The translations under genes were made by a program, and so were the position numbers. Below, piece by piece: positions 17,033 to 24,295 of a DNA stretch of 64,000 nt; the stretch's first letter is position 1, and every line of letters starts with the position of its first letter. The stretch spans positions 310,001 to 374,000 of the forward strand of contig JADJVK010000002.1 in the NCBI GenBank assembly GCA_016710625.1, in the 5' to 3' direction. The stretch comes from Saprospiraceae bacterium (lineage in GTDB: Bacteria > Bacteroidota > Bacteroidia > Chitinophagales > Saprospiraceae). Below the pieces are notes generated by a model. The model did no database searches. It was not told the DNA's origin and saw nothing but the letters and a program-made list of their open reading frames with translations.

Positions 17033-18598
17033 ATGGCAAGATTAACATCATTTTCAAAGTTATTATTAACTCTTTTAATTGTAGGAGGAGTTGTTTTTGG
17101 TGGAAAATATTTATTAAATAATACAGAAGCTGGTAAAAAACTAGCTGAAAAGTCAAAATCTAGTTCGGAAGAAAAAAAATCTGGAGATGAATCGAATAGT
17201 AACGAATCATCTGACCCGAACACGATTAAAGTAGGTGTCGTTACATGGGGTGGATATGCTGGAGGACAATATTTCAATGAAGGCTTCAAAGCAAATACAC
17301 AATCAAGATTTTATAAAGATTACGGTTTCAAAGTTGATTTTAAAGTTTTGGATGACTTCGAAGCAAGTAGAGCTGCATTCAAAAATGGAAATGTAGATTT
17401 ATTATGGTGTACTATTGATGCACTACCTACTGAAATGTCATCTCTGAAAGCTTATGACCCAAAGGTTGTATTCCAAGCAGATTGGTCTAGAGGTGGTGAT
17501 GCTGTAGTTGTAAGAAGAGGAATTACATCTGTAAGTGACCTGAGAGGAAAAAAAGTTGCGGTAGCAGAATTAACTCCTTCTCATTCATTTTTGATTTGGT
17601 TGTTAGAGGCTGCTGGTATGAAACCGTCTGATATTCAAATTATTAAACAGCCAAGTGCTATTGATGCAGCTCAAGTGTTCAAAAGTCAACAAGTGGATGC
17701 AGCGGTAGTTTGGAGTCCAGATGATGAGTTATGTACTCAAGCTGTACCTGGTTCTAAAATTCTTGAAAGTACAAGATCTGCATCCAATATCATTGCAGAT
17801 GCTTTTATTGCAAAAGGAGCTTGGTTGGATAAAAACAGTGATAAAGTTGCAAAATTGTATGAAGGTTGGATGAAAGGAGCTGGCGAAATAAACAGTAGCG
17901 ATGCCAACAAACGAAAAGCAGCTAAAATATTGTCTCAAAATTTTGATGGCGTTTCTGAGGATGCTGCTTATAAATCAATTAGTAATGTTAGATTGTGTAA
18001 TCATGGGGATAATATGAATTTCTTTGGAATGAATCCTTTATACAAAGGAGTGAATGGAGAGAATTTGTATTCAAGAATGACAAACACTTATACTCAATTG
18101 AATTATATTGATGGAAAAGTACCAGATTTGAGAATGGCAATTTATACAAATGCAATTAAAAATTCCAATTTAAGCGGAATGCCAGGTCAAACTGCAGAAG
18201 GTCAAAAACAATTTACTCAAGTTACTGAAGAAGGCAAAAAGAAGGATGCTATTGCTACGAAAAGAGTAAGTATCTCTTTCAGATCAGGAGAATTCAAATT
18301 GGATGAAAATACAAAGTATATCATTGATAAAGAATTTGTTGACATTGCAAAGGCTTTCTCAAATTCTAGAATTAGAATTGAAGGAAATACGGATAATGTC
18401 GGAAATCCAGCAACTAACAAAGCTTTATCTGAAAAAAGAGCAAGAGCTGTTGCAGATTATTTGATTTCAACATATAACATGCCTAGAAATAGATTTATTA
18501 TTGTTGGAAATGGACCAGATAAGCCAGTTGGAAGTAATGATACGGAAGAGGGCAAATCTAAAAACAGAAGAACTGACTTTGAAATAGTTGGGGAATAA
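17033..18598 (+). CDS. ABC substrate-binding protein fused to C-terminal OmpA domain
   Basis: A 521-aa fusion. Residues about 6-28 form a signal anchor with no lipobox, then a Ser/Glu-rich linker (about 33-62). Residues about 65-330 form a type-2 periplasmic binding fold of the NMT1/SsuA/NrtA class (IKVGVVTWGGYAGGQYF, DFEASRAAFKNGNVDLLW, LRGKKVAVAELTPSHSFLIWLLEAAG, VDAAVVWSPDD). Residues about 405-521 are an OmpA-like peptidoglycan-binding domain (FRSGEFKLDENT, GNTDNVG, LSEKRARAVADYL, NRRTDFEI) with the Asp and Arg used to bind diaminopimelate. The protein would be fixed to both membrane and cell wall. The ligand is unknown; nitrate, sulfonate or thiamine-precursor-like compounds are family possibilities only. 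A hairpin follows the stop before the permease gene. Confidence 0.85.
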   Translation: MARLTSFSKLLLTLLIVGGVVFGGKYLLNNTEAGKKLAEKSKSSSEEKKSGDESNSNESSDPNTIKVGVVTWGGYAGGQYFNEGFKANTQSRFYKDYGFKVDFKVLDDFEASRAAFKNGNVDLLWCTIDALPTEMSSLKAYDPKVVFQADWSRGGDAVVVRRGITSVSDLRGKKVAVAELTPSHSFLIWLLEAAGMKPSDIQIIKQPSAIDAAQVFKSQQVDAAVVWSPDDELCTQAVPGSKILESTRSASNIIADAFIAKGAWLDKNSDKVAKLYEGWMKGAGEINSSDANKRKAAKILSQNFDGVSEDAAYKSISNVRLCNHGDNMNFFGMNPLYKGVNGENLYSRMTNTYTQLNYIDGKVPDLRMAIYTNAIKNSNLSGMPGQTAEGQKQFTQVTEEGKKKDAIATKRVSISFRSGEFKLDENTKYIIDKEFVDIAKAFSNSRIRIEGNTDNVGNPATNKALSEKRARAVADYLISTYNMPRNRFIIVGNGPDKPVGSNDTEEGKSKNRRTDFEIVGE

Positions 18599-18614
18599 AT
18601 TGTAAATTAAAATG

Positions 18615-18652
18615 AAGGAGAAATTGTTGTGATTGCAATAATTTCTCCTTTG
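18615..18652 (+). terminator. Intra-cluster hairpin after the binding-protein gene
   Basis: An 11-bp perfect stem (AAGGAGAAATT at 18615-18625 with its complement at 18640-18650), extended by GTTG/CAAT, lies between the binding-protein stop (18598) and the permease start (18678). The following T run is short (TTTGTT). It could be a weak terminator or an mRNA-stabilising hairpin that keeps binding protein in excess over the membrane parts, as known for other ABC importers. Confidence 0.6.
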
Positions 18653-18677
18653 TTATATTATTGAAAATCAAATCATT

Positions 18678-19778
18678 ATGTCCTTATTAAAATTAAGAGG
18701 GGAACTCGATGCTCAACAAAAAATTATATTAGCTATTGTAGGAGTTTTCATCACAATTGCTTTATGGTGGGGTTTAGCAGAGTTGCTTTCTCAGCAAAGA
18801 CCCATTGTGGACGGAGGGTTGAAAGTGTTTCCTTCAGTTTTTGATACCACAATAACCAAATTTCAAAGAGATTCGATAATCCGACAAGATTCGATATTAC
18901 AAACCAAAGCAACTAGCTTTGAAAAAGTGTACCCTATCTTGCCTCCACCTAATAAAGTAATTGGTTCTTATAGTAGTTTGTTAGAGCATGATGAATTGAT
19001 TTCGAACACTGGTAGAAGTATTTGGCTGAACATTCAAGGATATCTTTGGGCGTTACTGATTGCTTTGCCTTTTGGCTTTATTTTAGGGTTAATTCCTTTG
19101 TTTAGAGGATTGTTTAGCAAACAGATTGATGCTCTGCGATATTTGCCGCTCTCTGCTTTGACCAGTTTATTTATTGTCTGGTTTGGATTAGAAGACACCA
19201 TGAAAGTTGCTTTTTTGGCTTTTGGTATATTGGTTTATTTATTACCAGTAATTGTTCAAAGAATTCAAGAAGTGGAAGAGGTCTATTTACAAACGACTTT
19301 CACTCTATCAGCCACTAACTGGCAAACCATAAAAAGTGTTTACATACCTGCAGTTTTCTCTAAAATTATGGACGACATAAGAGTTTTGACAGCTATTTCA
19401 TGGACTTATATCATTATCGCTGAATTACTGAACAGGCAAGGTGGAATAGGTGGACTTATTTTCGTGAAAAGTAAGATGGGACAAATAGATAAAGTCTTTG
19501 CGATTTTATTATTGATAATTTTAATTGGCTTTATTCAAGATAGAATATTTTCTTATATTGATAAAAGAGTTTGCCCTCATAAGTATTTGAAATACAAGGT
19601 TCCAGGAATACAAGAATGCCAATACGGAATTTATTTTATATTAATTTGCCTACTTGCAAAAGCAATATTTCCAGTGATGATTCCAAGTATTGCTATTTGG
19701 GTTGCTGTTTTAGTCGGATTGGTAATGATTGCTTTAGGTGAATTTAAAATTTTTGGAGCTTCAAAAGATAATAAATAA
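18678..19778 (+). CDS. ABC transporter permease (nitrate/sulfonate/taurine type)
   Basis: A 366-aa inner-membrane permease. An N-terminal membrane helix (residues about 16-38) is followed by a periplasmic segment of roughly 80 residues containing FQRDSIIRQDSILQ, which is longer than in typical SsuC/TauC proteins. The BPD_transp_1 core follows, with the ATPase-contacting EAA-like loop FTLSATNWQTIKSVYIPAVF. An extra C-terminal stretch adds two to three helices (YGIYFILICLLAKAIF; IAIWVAVLVGLVMIAL) after the usual end. The extra parts may contact the wall-anchored binding protein. One base separates its stop from the ATPase ATG. Confidence 0.85.
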   Translation: MSLLKLRGELDAQQKIILAIVGVFITIALWWGLAELLSQQRPIVDGGLKVFPSVFDTTITKFQRDSIIRQDSILQTKATSFEKVYPILPPPNKVIGSYSSLLEHDELISNTGRSIWLNIQGYLWALLIALPFGFILGLIPLFRGLFSKQIDALRYLPLSALTSLFIVWFGLEDTMKVAFLAFGILVYLLPVIVQRIQEVEEVYLQTTFTLSATNWQTIKSVYIPAVFSKIMDDIRVLTAISWTYIIIAELLNRQGGIGGLIFVKSKMGQIDKVFAILLLIILIGFIQDRIFSYIDKRVCPHKYLKYKVPGIQECQYGIYFILICLLAKAIFPVMIPSIAIWVAVLVGLVMIALGEFKIFGASKDNK

Positions 19779-19779
19779 T

Positions 19780-20583
19780 ATGATACAATTTCATGATACG
19801 GACCTCCCAAATATCATTCAACTTTCCAATGTAAGTCAAAGCTATGATGGTGGTAAAAGTTTTATAATCAAAGATTTTAACTTATTGATTGAAGATCAGC
19901 CAGATAGGGGGCAATTTGTAGTGCTTTTAGGAATGTCTGGTTGTGGTAAGTCAACGATTTTAAGATATATCTGTGGGCTTCAAAAACCTACTTCTGGAAT
20001 CGTTAAAATCCATGATAAACTAGTAACGGAAGATTCCAGAATTAGTATGGTTTTCCAACAATACTCTTCTTTGCCTTGGTTGACGGTTCAAGAAAATGTA
20101 GCATTAGGGCTACAATTTCAAGGAGTGGACGAAAAAACTAGGCTTTTGAAAGCTCAAGAAATGATTGAGTTGGTAGGTTTAGCTGGGCATGAAAATAAAT
20201 ATGCTCAATATCCAACCTTGTCTGGAGGACAATTGCAAAGAGTAGCAATTGCCAGAAGTTTGTTAGCAAATCTAGATATTATTTTGATGGATGAGCCTTT
20301 TGGTGCTTTAGATATAAAAACGAGGCTCCAGATGCAAGAATTATTGATTGAACTTTGGGAAAAATTTCATTCGACAGTAATTTTTGTGACTCATGATATT
20401 TCAGAAGCGGTTTATTTAGGCGATGATGTCTATATTATGAAATCTGCTCCATCGAATATTGCTGAGCATATAAAAGTAGATTTGCCTTATCATCGAACAA
20501 GGGAATTGAAAAGAGAAAAGCACTTTATGGAACTAGTACAGGATGTTGAAGATAAAATGGTCAATATTTCTAGTATTAAATAA
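19780..20583 (+). CDS. ABC transporter ATP-binding protein
   Basis: About 267 aa, the nucleotide-binding subunit for the preceding permease. Walker A is GMSGCGKST, the Q loop is VFQQYSSLPW, the signature is LSGGQLQRVAIARS, Walker B is IILMDEP, the D loop is FGALD and the switch His lies in VTHDISEAV. It is closest in style to the NrtD/SsuB/TauB group. ATG 19780 is taken as the start because it lies one base after the permease stop; earlier in-frame codons would overlap the permease gene and lack homology. Energises transport on the cytoplasmic face. Confidence 0.88.
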   Translation: MIQFHDTDLPNIIQLSNVSQSYDGGKSFIIKDFNLLIEDQPDRGQFVVLLGMSGCGKSTILRYICGLQKPTSGIVKIHDKLVTEDSRISMVFQQYSSLPWLTVQENVALGLQFQGVDEKTRLLKAQEMIELVGLAGHENKYAQYPTLSGGQLQRVAIARSLLANLDIILMDEPFGALDIKTRLQMQELLIELWEKFHSTVIFVTHDISEAVYLGDDVYIMKSAPSNIAEHIKVDLPYHRTRELKREKHFMELVQDVEDKMVNISSIK

Positions 20584-20603
20584 TAAAATTCAAAAATCAA
20601 TTT

Positions 20604-21374
20604 GTGGGATTTAAGATTAAAGAAATATTTATCTATCCGATAAAAAGTTTTAAAGGTATTCAAATAAAAGTTGCTACAGCATTACTTACTGGATTTGAGT
20701 ATGATAGACGATGGATGTTGATAGATTTTCAAAATAGATTTATTTCACAAAGAGAATTTCCTGTTTTAAGCCAGTTTAATACCAAATTGGATAAAGGATT
20801 TTTAACAATAATTTACAATCAAGAAGAAGTTACTTTTGATACCGAATTAATGATAAATAACAATATTTCAGCCACTGTTTGGGATGATACAGCTATTGTG
20901 AATGAAGTGAATGAAAATATAAGTGATTGGTTATCAGAAAGATTTGGAATGAAATGTAAGTTGGTGAAAATCAAAGATGAGGTTTCAAGGTTACATAAAA
21001 GTTCAAAGTTGGATAAAAGCATCCCAATGAGTCTAGCTGATGGATATCCATACTTAGTTATTGGAGATAAAAGTTTAGAATTCTTGAATTCTAAACTTGC
21101 AGAACCTGTCGAAATGAACCGTTTTAGACCAAATATCGTGATTGAAACGGAATTCCCTCATCAAGAAGATGAAATTGAAATCCTTAAGTTTGAAAATGTA
21201 GAATTTCAGAATGTAAAACCTTGTGGAAGATGCATTATGATAAATACCAATCAAGAAACAAGTGAAGTAAAAAAAGAGCCCTTAAAAACTCTATCATCCT
21301 ACCGAAAATTTGATAATTCAGTTCATTTTGGCTCTAATTTTATTTGTGTCAAAGAAGGAAAATTAGAATTTTGA
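20604..21374 (+). CDS. MOSC domain protein (YcbX/mARC-like)
   Basis: A 256-aa protein with an N-terminal MOSC_N beta-barrel (IKEIFIYPIKSFKGI, FEYDRRWMLID) and a C-terminal MOSC domain containing RFRPNIVIE and the conserved Cys in VKPCGRC. Relatives bind molybdenum cofactor through that Cys and reduce N-hydroxylated compounds. The start is GTG at 20604; no ATG is available in frame near it. It follows the ABC ATPase by 20 bases and may be co-transcribed, but there is no clear functional link. Confidence 0.82.
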   Translation: MGFKIKEIFIYPIKSFKGIQIKVATALLTGFEYDRRWMLIDFQNRFISQREFPVLSQFNTKLDKGFLTIIYNQEEVTFDTELMINNNISATVWDDTAIVNEVNENISDWLSERFGMKCKLVKIKDEVSRLHKSSKLDKSIPMSLADGYPYLVIGDKSLEFLNSKLAEPVEMNRFRPNIVIETEFPHQEDEIEILKFENVEFQNVKPCGRCIMINTNQETSEVKKEPLKTLSSYRKFDNSVHFGSNFICVKEGKLEF

Positions 21375-21420
21375 ATTAGCTATTTCGTTATTCATTCCCA
21401 TTTAATTTTTTTCGAAAACT

Positions 21421-21600
21421 ATATCCACAACACCTCCACCACCTACTATAATTCCTACATCTCCATCAACTCTAACAACTTTATCAAATCAACTCCCGTT
21501 CCGAAAAATCGGAACTTCGGGATCAACAAATCAACAAATTAACACATAAACAAATCAACACATAAACAACTCCATCAATACGCTATTTCAATTTTCAATT
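21421..21600. repeat. Second intergenic CAAC-rich repeat element
   Basis: Between convergent genes, this stretch has degenerate CCACAACACCTCCACC/CTACATCTCC units, the 18-bp palindrome GTTCCGAAAAATCGGAAC (21499-21516), and short tandem copies of AACAAATCAACA/AACACATAAAC (21524-21573). The palindrome has the same arms as the one at 13076-13093 and the surrounding CAAC/CTAC style is shared, so the two are members of one dispersed family. Confidence 0.55.
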
Positions 21601-21617
21601 TTTTCCCTTTCAGTTTT

Positions 21618-22712
21618 TCATTTTGAACCTTGAATTTCTGACAATTTATCGGAATAAACATAATCTGGAATCTCTGTGGGAATATACTCTGGTTGACTTT
21701 CATTTGGGTCTAAAAACAAAACAACCACTCCTGCTGCATTCATTCTTGCAGTTCTTCCATTTCGATGAGTGAATTCATGTCCTTTCGTAGGTAGTTGATA
21801 ATGAATGACATAAGTGACATCGGGAATGTCCAAACCTCTTGCACCAAGATCTGTAGTGATTAGATAATGTGTACTCTTATTTCTGAATTTAATTAATGCT
21901 CTTTCTCTATCATCTTGATCTAATCCGCCATGAAACAAAGAAGCTTTTACCTTCCTTTTTTTCAATTTCATTGCTAACTCATCTACTTCATCTCTCTGAT
22001 TGCAAAATATAATTGCTTGATTATCTTCTATTTGAGAAAGAAAAACTATTAAATTTTCAAATTTTTCATTTTCAGTAGAAACTATTTTTTGAAAGAATAA
22101 TCCTTCTTTTTCTGCTTCTTTTATGGTAAAATTTAGCGTCTTGAAATCTTGGAAATCAACAAATTTTGGAATCTGAACAGCAGCAGTTGCCGATACCATT
22201 ATTTTTTTTTCTATATTGGGTAAGGCACTTAAAATAAATTCAATCTGGTCATGAAATCCTAAAGTCATTGCTTTGTCGAATTCGTCAAAGACAACCATAG
22301 TGATTGATTTGCAAGGGAATGTGTTTCTTGAAATATGATCCGCCAACCTTCCTGGAGTGCCAATCAATAAAGTAGGGAGATCTGATAAATTCGCTATTTC
22401 TTGTGGCATTGAATGTCCTCCATAAAAAGTATTTACCTTAAATCCAGTACTCAATTGCTTCCAAACTGCTTCGATTTGCAAACAAAGTTCTCTCGTTGGT
22501 GAAATAATGATACACTGAATCCCTTTTTTTTCTTTATCAATTAGTTGCAGAATCGGCAAGAGAAAAGCTAGTGTTTTACCTGATCCTGTTGGTGATTTCA
22601 ATAAAGTGTTAGCATTGTTTTGGATAGTTTCAAATGCAGTTTCCTGCATTTCGTTTAAGGATTTTATTCCTATATTTTCTAGTTTTTCCTTTAATTCTAA
22701 GGGTAATTCCAT
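21618..22712 (-). CDS. DEAD-box-type RNA helicase
   Basis: A 364-aa superfamily 2 helicase with the Q motif region (IGIKSLNEMQETAF), motif I SPTGSGKT, Ia SPTRELCLQ, GG and TPGRL, motif II as DEFD instead of DEAD, motif III SAT, IV IIFCNQ, V TTDLGARGLD and VI HRNGRTAR. The protein ends soon after the second RecA domain and has no DbpA-like or basic C-terminal tail, so it is a minimal helicase core. Its ATG shares one base with the stop of the upstream nucleotidase gene (TAATG), indicating co-transcription. Confidence 0.87.
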   Translation of the reverse strand: MELPLELKEKLENIGIKSLNEMQETAFETIQNNANTLLKSPTGSGKTLAFLLPILQLIDKEKKGIQCIIISPTRELCLQIEAVWKQLSTGFKVNTFYGGHSMPQEIANLSDLPTLLIGTPGRLADHISRNTFPCKSITMVVFDEFDKAMTLGFHDQIEFILSALPNIEKKIMVSATAAVQIPKFVDFQDFKTLNFTIKEAEKEGLFFQKIVSTENEKFENLIVFLSQIEDNQAIIFCNQRDEVDELAMKLKKRKVKASLFHGGLDQDDRERALIKFRNKSTHYLITTDLGARGLDIPDVTYVIHYQLPTKGHEFTHRNGRTARMNAAGVVVLFLDPNESQPEYIPTEIPDYVYSDKLSEIQGSK

Positions 22713-24256
22713 TAATTACAATTTTTTTTCAAATAATGAATATATGCAAGTCGAACATCTTTCCTCAAATCTGTTTTGTCTTGGGCATTTGCTCTTTTAT
22801 GATTGATAATATCAGGATTTCCTAAGTTGAAAAAATCCATGTTTTTTTCCCTTCCTGTTAATAAAAAATCTGATGTTATAACTTTGTAAAATTTATTATC
22901 ATCAATTTCTATATTATTGACAGTCAATTTATTATTTACTTTTTCCATTCCTTCAAATATCAAATAACCACCAGTTCCTTGATTTTTAACACTCATTTCT
23001 TCTAACTTTTTCAATAACGATCCTTTCACCTCACATTCCATTAACTCACCTCCAAAAGGGATAATTCTCAAAACATCATATTGTGTGATGCTCCCTTTAA
23101 TAATATCGTCAACACGGATGGAACCAGTGTTTAAGATGGCAATTTCAGCTTGATTTTGTGAAGTTGCTTTAAAAGATTTAGCTAAATCTATACTAAGTTT
23201 AGTGGGTTGAGACCTCGTTATAGACTCTCGTCCATCCAAATCTTCCTTAAGATTACACACAATTTCTCTCAGTTTGAAACCTTCTTTTTCAAATTGGCTA
23301 TCTACAAAACTATTCCATTTTTGCACAATTTTTTCAGTTCCTTCTTCGAATGGAATTGTTTCATCTACCTTGATTAATTGTGATAAAATAGTTGTTTTGT
23401 TACTGGAAGGATAATAGGTTATTTTGTGCAAATAAGCTGTTTTTGCATTAGCATCAGCCTTAGTAATTATAGAATTTCCACTTTTGTAAAGCATATTTGT
23501 ATGTTCATGCCCACCCAATTGTAATTGAATTTCAGGTATTTCTTTACCTAATGCTAAGTCGGTTGAAATAGAAACATGGGTTAACCCAATATTGATCGCA
23601 TTTTTTACTTTAGAACTATCCAATAAATTTCTTATTGCAAAATTTTCTTTATCATAACTAACAAATTTTCTTTTTTGTGCATCCAATGTCACTCCGAAAA
23701 ATCGAACTGGGTACTTTTTGCCAGTGTTTGATGCAAAATATTTGATTAATTCTTGCTTAAAAGGTATTGAATCAACACCTATTTTTTTGTAAAAAGGCAA
23801 TCTTTTGTCATTTTCTACTTTCCAAACATTCGTACTTACCCAATCAAATTTACTTTCGTTAATCCTTTCTTGGAGCTCTTGTTCTTCTATGTCAAATTCA
23901 TGATTTCCAAATGTTGCAATATCAACAAAACTATTCATAACATCCACCATGTGCCTGCCTTTCAATCTTTTACCTTCATATTTCACATTGTTAATCGCTG
24001 AAGGATTCAGAAAATCACCACTTATAACACATAAGAAATTCGGGTTTTCTTGTTTATATTTTTTTGCTAGTGTTGAAACCCTAGCTAATCCGCCATATTT
24101 TCCACCTTCCAATGGATTGATTTCATAAACATCATTTATTTGCAAAATTGTAAATTCCATTTTTTCTTCATTTGTAGTAGCATTTTTTGTTGTGGAACAA
24201 GCAAATAATGTTAATAGAAATACAAATGTTGAATAAAATTTTAAATTGTAATACAT
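22712..24256 (-). CDS. 5'-nucleotidase / UDP-sugar hydrolase-type lipoprotein
   Basis: About 514 aa. The lipoprotein signal (FVFLLTLFACS) supports ATG 24256; longer in-frame starts would run across the divergent promoter. The N-terminal calcineurin-like phosphoesterase domain has ILQINDVYE, SGDFLNPS, FGNHEFD, THVS and LGGHEHTN metal-binding motifs. The C-terminal 5_nucleotid_C domain has ILNTGSIRVDDI and DVLRIIPFGG. It should release nucleosides or phosphate from nucleotides outside the inner membrane. It has a minus-strand -7 element at 24275-24282 and is coupled to the helicase gene. Confidence 0.87.
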   Translation of the reverse strand: MYYNLKFYSTFVFLLTLFACSTTKNATTNEEKMEFTILQINDVYEINPLEGGKYGGLARVSTLAKKYKQENPNFLCVISGDFLNPSAINNVKYEGKRLKGRHMVDVMNSFVDIATFGNHEFDIEEQELQERINESKFDWVSTNVWKVENDKRLPFYKKIGVDSIPFKQELIKYFASNTGKKYPVRFFGVTLDAQKRKFVSYDKENFAIRNLLDSSKVKNAINIGLTHVSISTDLALGKEIPEIQLQLGGHEHTNMLYKSGNSIITKADANAKTAYLHKITYYPSSNKTTILSQLIKVDETIPFEEGTEKIVQKWNSFVDSQFEKEGFKLREIVCNLKEDLDGRESITRSQPTKLSIDLAKSFKATSQNQAEIAILNTGSIRVDDIIKGSITQYDVLRIIPFGGELMECEVKGSLLKKLEEMSVKNQGTGGYLIFEGMEKVNNKLTVNNIEIDDNKFYKVITSDFLLTGREKNMDFFNLGNPDIINHKRANAQDKTDLRKDVRLAYIHYLKKNCN

Positions 24257-24263
24257 AACGGCG

Positions 24264-24282
24264 TATTTTTGAATGCAAAGAT
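24264..24282. promoter_or_regulatory. Interlocked divergent -7 elements
   Basis: TATTTTTG (24264-24271, plus) faces the acetoacetate-CoA ligase ATG at 24296, and TATCTTTG followed by CA (24275-24282, minus) faces the nucleotidase ATG at 24256. Only 39 bases separate the two start codons, so the two promoters overlap and RNA polymerase could serve only one at a time. Confidence 0.55.
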
Positions 24283-24295
24283 ACAAAACTATAAA

